Shown here: positions 1 through 7,324 of the stretch, piece after piece | Layout: each line of letters opens with the position of its first letter | Numbering within the stretch: position 1 is the stretch's first letter | Assembly (NCBI GenBank): GCA_016785015.1 | Contig: JADHTJ010000033.1 | Location: 1-36,978, forward strand | Source: Anaerolineales bacterium | GTDB lineage: Bacteria > Chloroflexota > Anaerolineae > Anaerolineales > UBA11858 | DNA: 36,978 bases | Direction: 5' to 3' | Notes under the pieces: model-generated | Database searches by the model: none | Seen by the model: only the letters and a program-made list of their open reading frames with translations | Told to the model about the DNA's origin: nothing | Made by a program: the position numbers and the translations under genes

Positions 1-1
1 T

Positions 2-346
2 TGGGTTTGGGCTGATTCTTGGCAACTGAGACGTGCTGCACCCAATCAGGCCATCGAGAAAATCTTCCGACGAATGTATCGTTTTGGGCCGCGTTTGGAG
101 TTGCCTGTCCGGCAGGGAAGTACGCCAAACGAATTTTCTGCTAACTTGGGTAATGAATTCTCCGAATTAACGCCCGTTAAAAAAGAGCTTTGCACCTTGT
201 CAGATTTCCACAATCGCGCTGCGTATAGCCAGAATCCTTTGACATCGCCAGAACAGAATGATGCCATTAAAATTTGGCTGCACTTAAGAAGGAGATTGCT
301 CTTAGCCTGGCTGAAAAAGGTGGTCAATAAAATCCGGTACAATTAG
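2..346 (+). CDS. C-terminal part of a transglutaminase/DUF4129-type membrane protein (5' end outside window)
   Basis: An open frame runs from the window edge to a TAG at 344-346, giving about 114 residues of the C-terminus. The segment around codons 18-40 reads IEKIFRRMYRFGPRL followed by LPVRQGSTPNEF. This pattern is typical of the cytoplasmic DUF4129 tail of large transglutaminase-core proteins, where a conserved Arg-rich helix precedes a 'tP.EFa..L' stretch. That family normally sits next to a MoxR ATPase and DUF58 proteins, and a MoxR gene follows here after 36 bp. The tail is basic (LRRRLLLAWLKK). The N-terminal membrane segments and the catalytic Cys-His-Asp lie outside the window, so the transglutaminase assignment rests on tail and context. 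An ATG at 74 is internal to this frame. Confidence 0.65.
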   Translation, partial: WVWADSWQLRRAAPNQAIEKIFRRMYRFGPRLELPVRQGSTPNEFSANLGNEFSELTPVKKELCTLSDFHNRAAYSQNPLTSPEQNDAIKIWLHLRRRLLLAWLKKVVNKIRYN

Positions 347-382
347 TTCGATTGCATAGGTTATGTCCCACGGAGAATTCCC

Positions 383-1333
383 ATGGACCAAGTCAAACCA
401 TTCGCTGAAAAAGTTATCGCTAATATCGAGCACGTCATCATTGGCAAGCGAGATGCCGTCGAACTGGCAGTGGTCGCCCTACTATGCCAGGGTCACCTGC
501 TCATTGAAGATGTGCCTGGGGTAGGCAAGACCATGCTGGCGCGCAGCCTGGCGCGCTCATTGGATTGCTCCTTCAAGCGCATCCAGTTCACCCCCGATAT
601 GCTGCCCAGTGATGTCACAGGAGTTTCCATTTACAACCAGATCAGTAAGGATTTCGAATTCCGTCCTGGGCCGTTGATGGCCCAAATTGTATTGGCTGAT
701 GAAATCAATCGCGCTACGCCAAAAACCCAATCGGCGCTGCTGGAGGCCATGCAGGAGGGGCAAATCACTGTCGATGGGATCACCCACATCCTACCGCGTC
801 CTTTTATGGTGTTGGCAACACAAAACCCCATCGAGTACGAAGGCACATTTCGTCTGCCCGAAGCCCAAATGGATCGATTTTTGTTGCGTATTAATTTGGG
901 TTACCCTGAACTGGATGATGAAATTGATGTGCTTGAGCGCCAGCAATACCAGCACCCTGTAGACGAATTGGAAGCAGTCTCGTCAACGGATGAAGTCATC
1001 GCCGCTCAGGATGCTATTCGAGATATCTACATCTCCTCAGAAATCAAGAAGTATATGGTCGAGATTACTCGCCGTACGCGTGCCCACGATGAAGTCTATC
1101 TCGGTGCAAGTCCGCGCGGCAGCCTGACGCTATTCCGAGCCAGTCAGGCCAGGGCTGCGCTGCTGGGGCGTGATTACGTGCTCCCTGACGATGTCAAGGC
1201 CCTGGTTGGCCCTGCTTTAGGCCATCGTATTATCATGGGGGCCGGTGCGCGCCTGCGAGATATGAATCCAGACTCTGTGATAGAGGATGTGTTGGCGAAT
1301 GTATCTGTTCCTCGAGGACCAGTGACCCCATGA
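383..1333 (+). CDS. MoxR-family AAA+ ATPase
   Basis: This 316-residue protein has the usual length and order of MoxR ATPases. Walker A is EDVPGVGKT (residues 42-50), Walker B is IVLADE (about 102-107) followed by [18 protein letters not shown], and sensor 1 is LATQNP. The ASPRGS motif (sensor 2/lid) lies near residue 243. The ATG at 383 has GGAG seven bases upstream. MoxR proteins act as chaperone-like ATPases, often helping metal-cofactor insertion or envelope complexes together with VWA/DUF58 partners. Here the upstream neighbour is a DUF4129-tailed protein, but no DUF58 gene follows, so the set looks shortened or is split. The stop overlaps the next start (ATGA), suggesting translational coupling. 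The client is unknown. Confidence 0.93.
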   Translation: MDQVKPFAEKVIANIEHVIIGKRDAVELAVVALLCQGHLLIEDVPGVGKTMLARSLARSLDCSFKRIQFTPDMLPSDVTGVSIYNQISKDFEFRPGPLMAQIVLADEINRATPKTQSALLEAMQEGQITVDGITHILPRPFMVLATQNPIEYEGTFRLPEAQMDRFLLRINLGYPELDDEIDVLERQQYQHPVDELEAVSSTDEVIAAQDAIRDIYISSEIKKYMVEITRRTRAHDEVYLGASPRGSLTLFRASQARAALLGRDYVLPDDVKALVGPALGHRIIMGAGARLRDMNPDSVIEDVLANVSVPRGPVTP

Positions 1334-1557
1334 CTCGTGATCTGCGAAAATACGCTCGTCAAACCAATGTTCAGCTGTTAGTTGGTTTCTTGTTGGTACT
1401 CTTCATCATTGGTGATGGCTTGATTTATTTTTTCTATGGGCGCCAGTCTGCCATCATGGGCTTTATCTGCCTGGGTGCGGGTGTTGCACCGCTACTGATT
1501 ATTGGGCTGATTCTGTGGGGAATGGAATGGGTGGTCGAGAAAGCAAATAGGGAGTGA
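1330..1557 (+). CDS. Small two-helix membrane protein
   Basis: This 75-residue protein is coupled to the MoxR gene by a 4-bp ATGA overlap. It has a basic N-terminus (RDLRKYAR), a first hydrophobic helix at about residues 14-36 ([21 protein letters not shown]), a short polar loop (YGRQS), and a second helix at about 41-66. It ends with the polar tail EKANRE. No enzymatic motif is visible. The overlap and orientation argue that it is a real gene of the MoxR cluster, perhaps a membrane partner. I do not recognise a named family. Confidence 0.72.
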   Translation: MTRDLRKYARQTNVQLLVGFLLVLFIIGDGLIYFFYGRQSAIMGFICLGAGVAPLLIIGLILWGMEWVVEKANRE

Positions 1558-1617
1558 TTTTGCTATGTTCAGGCCTTCCTTGTTTGGGCCGGTCTCCAGA
1601 CCGCGCTGAGCTTGCTT

Positions 1618-2274
1618 ATGGAAATAGATACTAGAACGATTACTATCGATGATTGGGTGCTTCGCATTCGCGAGCCAAAGGGTGCCGGCCCGCACCCGGT
1701 TGTGCTGTTACTGCACGGCTGGACTGGGGACGAGAATTCCATGTGGATCTTTGCTTCGCGACTGCCTGAACATTATCTTTTGATCGCCCCGCGCGGATTG
1801 CATGAATCGCCAATCGGTGGATATAGTTGGTACCCCATGAATGGTCAATCCTGGCCAACCCTGGATGATTTTCGACCCGCTGCAACGGCGTTGATTGAAT
1901 TGATCGATGATTGGCCCGCGTCTGCATCACCCAATGCAGATTTCAGCGATCTGCGTTTGGCAGGATTTAGTCAGGGGGCAGCAATGGCTTACGCCTTTAC
2001 ATTGATCCACCCCGAGCGAGTCCGAGCTCTGGCTGGGTTGGCCGGATTTCTACCAGAAACAACATCCTTAGCGGTTTATGGCAATGTATTAGAAGGGATG
2101 TCGGTTTACGTATCACATGGCACACGGGACGAGCACGTGCCCATTGAGCGCGCCAGAACTGCAGTTCAATTTTTGAGTAAGGTGGGTGCTGAAGTGACCT
2201 ATTGTGAGTCGGATGCAGGCCACAAGTTGAGTGCGGATTGTTTCCGTGGAATGGAAGTTTTTTTCCAAAAATAA
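1618..2274 (+). CDS. Alpha/beta hydrolase, carboxylesterase/phospholipase type
   Basis: About 218 residues. The oxyanion region is LLLHGWTGDENSMW (residues about 33-45, counted from an upstream TTG at 1612). The nucleophile elbow is GFSQG with Ser120. The acid is Asp173 in SHGTRDEHVP and the base is His204 in SDAGHKLS, so the full Ser-Asp-His triad is present. Size and motifs match the small carboxylesterase/lysophospholipase (Abhydrolase_2) group. No signal peptide is visible, so it is probably cytoplasmic. The ATG at 1618 is preferred over the TTG at 1612, but neither has a strong ribosome-binding site. It lies 60 bp after the small membrane protein gene and converges on the Fe-S gene cluster. 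The substrate cannot be read from sequence. Confidence 0.88.
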   Translation: MEIDTRTITIDDWVLRIREPKGAGPHPVVLLLHGWTGDENSMWIFASRLPEHYLLIAPRGLHESPIGGYSWYPMNGQSWPTLDDFRPAATALIELIDDWPASASPNADFSDLRLAGFSQGAAMAYAFTLIHPERVRALAGLAGFLPETTSLAVYGNVLEGMSVYVSHGTRDEHVPIERARTAVQFLSKVGAEVTYCESDAGHKLSADCFRGMEVFFQK

Positions 2275-2311
2275 GTGTGGGCGGGTATCCGATCCACCCA
2301 CCCTTATTTTT
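2272..2311 (+). terminator. Probable terminator after the hydrolase
   Basis: Directly at the stop codon lies an imperfect inverted repeat: TAAGTGTGGGCGGG on the left, and CCACCCACCCTTA on the right, which ends in TTATTTTT. The stem has two mismatches. It sits between two convergent genes (stop at 2274, plus; stop at 2320, minus) and is followed by a T-run on the plus strand, so it most likely ends the plus-strand transcript. Confidence 0.5.
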
Positions 2312-2319
2312 GAGTTGTG

Positions 2320-3348
2320 TTAGATGATTGGTAACAAATCGTCGGTTGATATCCCCGCTTGATAATCAAACTCCTCTGCCAACTGGCTCTGGATGTGATT
2401 GAAAATAATCGTCAGTGGCAAATGTTGGGGGCAAGCTTGTTCGCAGATGCCACAGCCAGAACATGATATCAGCCAGCGAGTGACATCAGATTCTTGAAAT
2501 CGGCCATCTTCAGTGCGCTGGGGGTAGTGGATATCACACAAGGGGCAAACATCCATACAAGTGGAGCAATCGCCGCAACTCTCGAATTGCTCGATCAATG
2601 TAGCCACATTCTCGGGGAGCAATTCGGCCAAACCGTTTGCGATACGTTCGCGGGTATTTTCACTGCGCTGCACCAAGCGAGCAATGACACGTTGATGACC
2701 TTCGAGTATATCTGCGTCGATCTTGCCTTCAGCAAACTCCGCCATGTTGAGCCGTTCAGCCAGGCTTTCGTCATTGATGGTGATTAATGCATGTTGGCGG
2801 ACTGGCAGCCCGAGAATGCCGATGTTTATGTTCGCTTTAGTTGCTTGGGGCGAGATACACACCTGGCAGGCGGAGCGATAACGATAGCGCACGATGCCCC
2901 CTTGACGGCTGAACTGCAGCGCTTCCTGAGTAAGTTTTTTTGGAGAACCTTTTCTTTCAACGCGCCATTGATACTCGTCCGTTGGAAGCGTTCCCAAACA
3001 GTCGACGCTCAGTGTTAGTAATTTGTCCGTATTGAGGCCGTTCTGCTTGGTCATCTCGAATAATGTGCGCATTTCGCAAGGGCGCAGCATGGCACCAATT
3101 TTTTTAGAATCTTTTTCAAGCAATTCTGGGATCAACTTGGCGGCGTTAATGGGCATCAGCGGTGTGCAGGGACTTAGAGCTTCTAGCCCATCGGAATCAT
3201 CAATGAAGTGTGGACCAGTATCCTCGGCTTTGCCGTTAGTTGGCACCACCATGCGCTCTAGATCAAAGGTCTTCCAGACCAATTTGGTGAATTCGCGAAC
3301 CGTGCCTAGCGGATCTCCATGGGTCTTAATCATCCATTGTGTGTTCAT
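2320..3348 (-). CDS. FrhB/FdhB-like iron-sulfur protein with two C-terminal 4Fe-4S motifs
   Basis: This 342-residue protein has the FrhB/FdhB-type signature RPCEMRTLFE (residues 89-98), a second Cys block CQVC followed by ISPQATKANINIG (161-177), and two ferredoxin motifs: C258-x2-C261-x2-C264-x3-C268 and C296-x2-C299-x2-C302-x3-C306. The fold family covers F420-hydrogenase and formate-dehydrogenase beta subunits and sulfhydrogenase/AsrA-like subunits, which shuttle electrons between flavin or F420 and Fe-S clusters. It is the last gene of operon C, downstream of the HdrDE-like gene, so it may be that enzyme's soluble electron entry or exit. No F420 synthesis gene is in view, so the cofactor is open. 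The start has GGAG seven bases upstream, but that SD lies inside a hairpin (3354-3371). Confidence 0.78.
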   Translation of the reverse strand: MNTQWMIKTHGDPLGTVREFTKLVWKTFDLERMVVPTNGKAEDTGPHFIDDSDGLEALSPCTPLMPINAAKLIPELLEKDSKKIGAMLRPCEMRTLFEMTKQNGLNTDKLLTLSVDCLGTLPTDEYQWRVERKGSPKKLTQEALQFSRQGGIVRYRYRSACQVCISPQATKANINIGILGLPVRQHALITINDESLAERLNMAEFAEGKIDADILEGHQRVIARLVQRSENTRERIANGLAELLPENVATLIEQFESCGDCSTCMDVCPLCDIHYPQRTEDGRFQESDVTRWLISCSGCGICEQACPQHLPLTIIFNHIQSQLAEEFDYQAGISTDDLLPII

Positions 3349-3353
3349 CGTTT

Positions 3354-3371
3354 ATCTCCATTTCTGGAGAT
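3354..3371 (-). promoter_or_regulatory. Hairpin masking the Shine-Dalgarno of the FrhB-like gene
   Basis: On the minus strand ATCTCCA-GAAA-TGGAGAT forms a perfect 7-bp stem with a GNRA-type GAAA loop. The 3' arm contains the GGAG Shine-Dalgarno (3359-3356), seven bases before the ATG at 3348. A second hairpin, TTGGAG/CTCCAA (3391-3386 with 3376-3371), lies just upstream. Translation of the last gene of the operon could therefore be tuned by RNA folding; the structure is seen, the function is inferred. Confidence 0.5.
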
Positions 3372-3389
3372 TGGAGGCTGGAATACTCC

Positions 3390-3410
3390 AACCTCTAACC
3401 TCTAACCTCT
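3390..3410 (+). repeat. Three tandem copies of the heptamer AACCTCT
   Basis: Three exact AACCTCT units lie between the HdrDE-like and FrhB-like genes (TTAGAGG-phase units on the coding strand). A fourth, degenerate unit flanks the array on either side. The array occupies most of the 76-bp spacer upstream of the hairpin-masked ribosome-binding site. Such short arrays can change length by slippage. Confidence 0.7.
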
Positions 3411-3424
3411 AGCGTGTACAACCG

Positions 3425-5326
3425 TTAATCGCCAATCTGTTGTTCAAGCACTTCGGCAATATCCATAGCCTGAATTTGTGCACCGATACCCTTGGAATTG
3501 ATCGCATCTTCAAACATGCTCAAGCAGTAAGGACAGGCCGTTGCCACCGTGTCTGCTTTTGCATCCAAAGCATCTTGCAGGCGGTTCTGGTTGATGCGCT
3601 TGTCGGAATCGGTCTCGATCCACATGCCGCCACCGCCCGCGCCGCAGCAGAAGCTGTTTTCACCTGTGCGCTTCATCTCAACGCGCTCGACTTTGGCCTG
3701 ATCGAGCAGTTCTCGCGGCGCTTTGTAGATATCGTTGTAACGTCCCAGGTAGCAGGAGTCGTGGAAGGTGAGTGTGCCCTTCAGCCCATTGCCGTTGGGT
3801 GAAATCGCACCCAATGCAGGGGCGACTTCTTCGAGCAGTTCGGCGTAGTGCAGCACTTCGTACTCGCCGCCCATCTGCGGATACTCGTTCTTGAGGGTGT
3901 TGAAACAGTGCGGGCATTGGGTGACGATGCGCTTGAATTTAACAGAGGCAAAGATTTCGATATTTTGCTCGGCGGATACCTGGAAGATGTACTCGTGGCC
4001 CATGCGACGAGCGGTCTCGCCACAGCAGGCCTCGTCGAGGCCGAGCACGCCGAAATCGACATTGGCTTTCTGAAGCAGGCGCACTACGGACTGAGCGACC
4101 TTCTTATTGCGGTCATCATAGGCCGCCGCGCAGCCCATATAGAGCAGCACATCGACTTCGTCGCCGGGGGCCAGCTCGCGCACGTTTAGGCCCTCGGCCC
4201 AGTTCAGTCGATCTTGTGGGGGCATGCCCCAGGGGTTGCCCTGGCGTTCCATGTTGCGCAGGGTATCGCCGACAGATTTAGGCATTTCTCCGGTCATCAA
4301 GATGGAGTAGCGGCGCAAATCGATTACGCGCTCAGGGGGACGGATAAAGGCCGGGCAGCGGGTCAGGCAGGCGCCGCAGGTGGTGCAAGACCACAAGGCT
4401 TCCTCTTCGAAGAAGTGCGCAGGAAGTTCTTTGGAGCCATTGCCGTTGGTGCTTGGTGTTCCAAGTGAGTCGAGCATGGCGTCACGCATTTGCATCAACA
4501 ATGTTTTTGGAGAGTAATCTAAGCCGCTGAAGGTTGCGGGACAAACTTCTTCGCAGCGTCCGCAGCGCAGGCAGGCGTCGAACTCCAACAGATTTTGGGG
4601 TTCGAACTCAGCAACTTTCCCAACGCCCAGGATTTCAGCGGTTTCTAGATCGTCTACTTTAGTCAGCGCGCCGTATACGCGGCGTGGGTGCAAGATGATA
4701 TTCAATGGAGCGTTGACAAGGTGGCGCAGCTTGGTGAAAGGGATGCTGGCAGCGAAGGTCAGGCCCAAGGCAATGTGAGTCAGGAGTAGGATGGGATGGA
4801 TGCTGAAGGCGGTCTCCACCGTCAGGCCAGCATTGGAGAGAATCCCTGCCAACCAGTTGCCGACAAAGGAATAGCGCGCCCACTCAGGTGCGGCAGAGAT
4901 CAGACGTATAGATTCGGTGAAGAATCCGGCCAGGGGCAGCAGGGTCAGCAGGACCAGCACAAAGTAGTCATCCCAGGCGGTGGGTAAACTCTTCGGGCGT
5001 AGTACCAAGCGTCGAAAAGCAGCCATCAACACACCTGTCAGGATGAACACGCCTGCCAAATCCATGATGAACTCATAGGCGAAGTACCAATTCCCTCGAG
5101 GAAAATTCTCCAAAGCAAAAGGCGTAAAGAGGGCCATCTGCATCAAGTTTATAGCGGTGCCTATAACCTGGATGGTCACACCCCAGAAGATCAATAGGTG
5201 CATGATCCCGGGATAGATCTTTTTCAAAATCCTGATTTGCCCAATCGCATGAACAAAGAAGTCTCGTAAGGCAACAGGCCACTGTTTACTGTTCACTGCT
5301 ATCTGTTCACTTGTAGTTGTACTCAT
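3425..5326 (-). CDS. Membrane HdrDE-like Fe-S oxidoreductase with two complete CCG domains
   Basis: This 633-residue fusion has an N-terminal membrane cytochrome-b-like domain of the nitrate-reductase-gamma/HdrE type, with about five hydrophobic helices between residues 40 and 205. Two ferredoxin motifs follow (CLRCGRCEEVCP and CTTCGACLTRCP), then two cysteine-rich CCG domains. CCG domain 1 has GC in YMGCAAAYD, CCG in DEACCGETARR and CPHC; CCG domain 2 has DSCYLGRYN, FCCGAGGGGMW and CPYC. Both CCG sets are complete, as in HdrD, which binds noncubane [4Fe-4S] clusters for disulfide chemistry. The start ATG overlaps the Rieske stop (ATGA), so the two are probably made together. The early codons contain AGTGAACAG-type repeats (5283-5312). 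It probably exchanges electrons between the quinone pool and a soluble thiol/disulfide or Fe-S partner; the substrate is unknown. Confidence 0.85.
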   Translation of the reverse strand: MSTTTSEQIAVNSKQWPVALRDFFVHAIGQIRILKKIYPGIMHLLIFWGVTIQVIGTAINLMQMALFTPFALENFPRGNWYFAYEFIMDLAGVFILTGVLMAAFRRLVLRPKSLPTAWDDYFVLVLLTLLPLAGFFTESIRLISAAPEWARYSFVGNWLAGILSNAGLTVETAFSIHPILLLTHIALGLTFAASIPFTKLRHLVNAPLNIILHPRRVYGALTKVDDLETAEILGVGKVAEFEPQNLLEFDACLRCGRCEEVCPATFSGLDYSPKTLLMQMRDAMLDSLGTPSTNGNGSKELPAHFFEEEALWSCTTCGACLTRCPAFIRPPERVIDLRRYSILMTGEMPKSVGDTLRNMERQGNPWGMPPQDRLNWAEGLNVRELAPGDEVDVLLYMGCAAAYDDRNKKVAQSVVRLLQKANVDFGVLGLDEACCGETARRMGHEYIFQVSAEQNIEIFASVKFKRIVTQCPHCFNTLKNEYPQMGGEYEVLHYAELLEEVAPALGAISPNGNGLKGTLTFHDSCYLGRYNDIYKAPRELLDQAKVERVEMKRTGENSFCCGAGGGGMWIETDSDKRINQNRLQDALDAKADTVATACPYCLSMFEDAINSKGIGAQIQAMDIAEVLEQQIGD

Positions 5327-5763
5327 TCTTCACCTCCGGCGCTGACGTAGATGTCGCCATCTTTGATTTCGGTTTGCAGTGGGGTGAGGCCCTTGGGAGG
5401 CGGCCCGGAGATCACGCTGCCATCGACAGGGCTGAAAAAACCGTCATGGCAGGGGCAGACGATCTGTTCCTGGTCTGCATCCCATTTGCAAATGCAGGCG
5501 AAGTGCGTGCAGACCGCCGAATAGGCTTTCAGTCCAGCAGCGGTGTTTATAACCAGAGCGGGATATCGCCCGAAAGCCACGGTGCGGGATTCGCCAACGG
5601 GCATCTCTGTTTCAGGTGAAACCAACACTGGCTCGGAGGGTGTCTCTTCCAGGTTGGGTGGGTAGAAATAGGCCACAACGGGGCCGAAGACAGCGACCAG
5701 GCCGGTGGCAGCCAGAACACGGTTGACGATCTTTAGGAAATCGCGTCGGTTTATCTTAGCCAT
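5323..5763 (-). CDS. Rieske 2Fe-2S protein of a b6-type complex
   Basis: Counted from the ATG at 5763 the protein has 146 residues. I chose this start because GGAGAGGTGAG lies just upstream. The N-terminus has a twin-arginine-like signal, NRRDFLK, and one hydrophobic anchor helix at about 16-33, which would export a folded Rieske domain. Cluster ligands are C85-T-H87 and C103-x2-H106, with C90 and C105 placed for the structural disulfide (CTHFAC and CPCHDG boxes). It would transfer electrons from menaquinol at the b6/subunit-IV core. The gene follows the subunit-IV gene by 2 bp and overlaps the HdrDE-like gene by 4 bp, which suggests that the electron acceptor may be unusual. Confidence 0.94.
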   Translation of the reverse strand: MAKINRRDFLKIVNRVLAATGLVAVFGPVVAYFYPPNLEETPSEPVLVSPETEMPVGESRTVAFGRYPALVINTAAGLKAYSAVCTHFACICKWDADQEQIVCPCHDGFFSPVDGSVISGPPPKGLTPLQTEIKDGDIYVSAGGEE

Positions 5764-5765
5764 GG

Positions 5766-6167
5766 TTAACTCACCTCTCCCCAAACGGTCAGAGCGATCA
5801 GGACGACCATCAGTACGCTAATAACAATGAAGCGCACGCGGGTGGTTTTCTTTGATTTATCAGGCTTGTTATCCAAAAATGGCCAGATCAGAACGACACC
5901 GGCAAAGATTACGGGCAATACGGCACCAGTCGTTTTTGGTAAGAATTTGATAATTTGGTACAAAGCCAAGAAGTACCACTCTGGCTTGACATGTGCGGGA
6001 GTATTCAAAGGATCCGCTGGGGGTTGTAAACCGACTGGATTGAACAGTCCGATTATGCCTATAATAATCAATCCAACCCCAAACCACATAGCCACTTTGG
6101 CTTCATTGGTCACATGATCGGGGTAGAAGGGGATCGCGTTTTCTTCGGGAGATATGTTTTCAGTCAT
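5766..6167 (-). CDS. Cytochrome b C-terminal domain / subunit IV-like protein
   Basis: This 133-residue membrane protein has the Qo-site motif PEWY (residues 62-65) in the context HVKPEWYFLALYQIIKFLP, as in subunit IV of b6f complexes and the C-terminal half of cytochrome b. There are three hydrophobic helices (about 25-45, 82-98, 112-130). The family member in b6f is about 160 residues, so this one is slightly short. GGAG lies seven bases before the ATG, and only 10 bp separate it from the b6-like gene. A split cytochrome b (separate N and C parts) is the b6f-type arrangement. Confidence 0.92.
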   Translation of the reverse strand: MTENISPEENAIPFYPDHVTNEAKVAMWFGVGLIIIGIIGLFNPVGLQPPADPLNTPAHVKPEWYFLALYQIIKFLPKTTGAVLPVIFAGVVLIWPFLDNKPDKSKKTTRVRFIVISVLMVVLIALTVWGEVS

Positions 6168-6177
6168 GGTGGTTCTC

Positions 6178-7191
6178 CTAAAGTGGTTTCATGATGCCCT
6201 GTCGGCGCACCATAATGAAGTGAAGCCCCATGAAGGTTACGGTGGCCACGGGGATGATCAGGACGTGTAGGGCGTAGAAGCGGCTGAGGGTCTGGGCGCC
6301 GATATTCCAACCGACACGCAGGAATATCAGTGCCAGGTTGCCGATGGCAGGCATGCTCCCGGCGATCTCGGTGGCAACTGTTGAAGCCCAATAGGCACGC
6401 TGATCCCAAGGGAGTAGGTAACCGGTCAGACCGAAGGCCAAAGTCAGGACAAGCAGGCTGACCCCGCTAACCCAGTTAAGTTCACGCGGCTTTTTATAGG
6501 CACCCATGATAAAGACGCGCAGCATATGGGCGGTACACATCACGATCATGCCGTTGGCCGACCAGTGATGGATCATGCGGATAGCCGCTCCGAAGCGAAC
6601 TTCAGTCTCGATGAACTGGATGCTGGCATAGGCCGCCTCGGGTGTGGGCTGGTAGTAGAAAGCCAACATCACGCCGGTGATGCCTTGTACAATGAAGAGA
6701 AATGCCGTGATCCCGCCCAGGCAGTACCACCAGCGGCGCTGCCAATCGGGGACAGGTTTGGCGAGCATCTTAGACAGTGGATCGGAGATCTCGTAACGTT
6801 CATCGATCCACTCGCCAGCACGTGCCATAAGCGGCTTCCACGGAGAACGAGTTTTCCTCATACTCGAGGCTTGGACAACGCCAAAGACGAGCACTAACCC
6901 AGCGGAACCGAATATCACCCACCGAGCTACGGGAGTCCAGAGGCCTTTCTCCTCCCCCGCAATATGACAGTGAAGACATGGGTCTTGTTTGGGGGGTGGT
7001 GGGAGGCTGGCCAATAGCGATGGCACTACCTCCGAAGACTTTTCGGACGGTAGCCCCGCGCTCTCGCGGGCTAATTCCCAGTTGGGTTCATACGCCCTGG
7101 CCTGACTCTGGTGTGCGAAAATCAGCAGCAGAGCTGCCACCAGGACAAATGCGACTGTACCCAAAAGGATTCGACGAAAGAATAGATTCAT
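6178..7191 (-). CDS. Cytochrome b6-like protein with N-terminal single c-heme extension
   Basis: This 337-residue protein starts with an export helix (about 9-27), then a polar segment holding one c-type heme motif, C72-L-H-C75-H76, a second helix (about 91-107), and a cytochrome b N-terminal domain from about 140. The heme b histidines are H208 or H209 with H222 and H309 with H324; the 14/15 spacing is b6-like rather than bc1-like. C157 in WWYCLGGIT aligns with the cysteine that covalently holds heme ci in b6f. PWDQ and the C-terminal RRQGIMKPL are also b6-like. Cytochrome b6 is normally about 215 residues, so roughly 120 residues are an added c-heme module. First gene of operon C, with GAGGTGA before its ATG. 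Confidence 0.92.
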   Translation of the reverse strand: MNLFFRRILLGTVAFVLVAALLLIFAHQSQARAYEPNWELARESAGLPSEKSSEVVPSLLASLPPPPKQDPCLHCHIAGEEKGLWTPVARWVIFGSAGLVLVFGVVQASSMRKTRSPWKPLMARAGEWIDERYEISDPLSKMLAKPVPDWQRRWWYCLGGITAFLFIVQGITGVMLAFYYQPTPEAAYASIQFIETEVRFGAAIRMIHHWSANGMIVMCTAHMLRVFIMGAYKKPRELNWVSGVSLLVLTLAFGLTGYLLPWDQRAYWASTVATEIAGSMPAIGNLALIFLRVGWNIGAQTLSRFYALHVLIIPVATVTFMGLHFIMVRRQGIMKPL

Positions 7192-7223
7192 AGATCACCT
7201 CGATAGATAGCAAGGTTGAATTT

Positions 7224-7237
7224 TGCAAGCGCTTGGG
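7224..7237. promoter_or_regulatory. LacI/cre-like palindrome in the 5' leader of the b6 operon
   Basis: TGCAAGCGCTTGGG fits 12 of 14 positions of the LacI-family/cre consensus TGNAANCGNTTNCA, with CAAGCGCTTG a perfect 10-bp palindrome (7226-7235). It lies downstream of the candidate promoter and about 35 bp before the first start codon, where a bound repressor could block transcription. The 9-mer CAAGCGCTT recurs at 26103-26111 in another regulatory gap, but AAGCGCTT also occurs inside a gene at 30718, so chance is possible. Confidence 0.35.
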
Positions 7238-7269
7238 GGGCGATGCGACATTTTCACATGTAGAGCGTA

Positions 7270-7298
7270 ATAGATAATGAGGCAGGGGGCAATGTCAA
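7270..7298 (-). promoter_or_regulatory. Candidate promoter of the b6-Rieske-HdrDE operon
   Basis: On the minus strand a perfect -35 hexamer TTGACA (7298-7293) is followed after 17 bases by the weak -10 ATCTAT (7275-7270). The weak -10 next to a perfect -35, with an inverted repeat just upstream, suggests an activator-assisted or otherwise regulated promoter. It is about 80 bp before the first gene. Confidence 0.45.
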
Positions 7299-7301
7299 AT
7301 A

Positions 7302-7318
7302 CCTGATTTTGTATCAGG
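7302..7318. promoter_or_regulatory. Inverted repeat abutting the -35 box
   Basis: CCTGAT-N5-ATCAGG is a perfect 6-bp inverted repeat whose inner edge is 4 bp from the TTGACA box. The position fits a dimeric activator site. It is not a good FNR box (TTGAT-N4-ATCAA), although the GAT/ATC core is shared. The binding protein is unknown. Confidence 0.4.
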
Positions 7319-7324
7319 CATAAA

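Noticed and set aside
2320..3348. Calling the FrhB-like protein an F420-reducing subunit
   Set aside because: No F420 biosynthesis gene or F420-specific evidence is present in the window; the family also covers non-F420 enzymes.
3390..3410. CRISPR-like array
   Set aside because: Units are seven bases without spacers; it is a simple tandem repeat.
7302..7318. FNR box upstream of the b6 operon
   Set aside because: The half-sites are CCTGAT with a 5-bp spacer, not TTGAT with 4; kept only as an unassigned inverted repeat.
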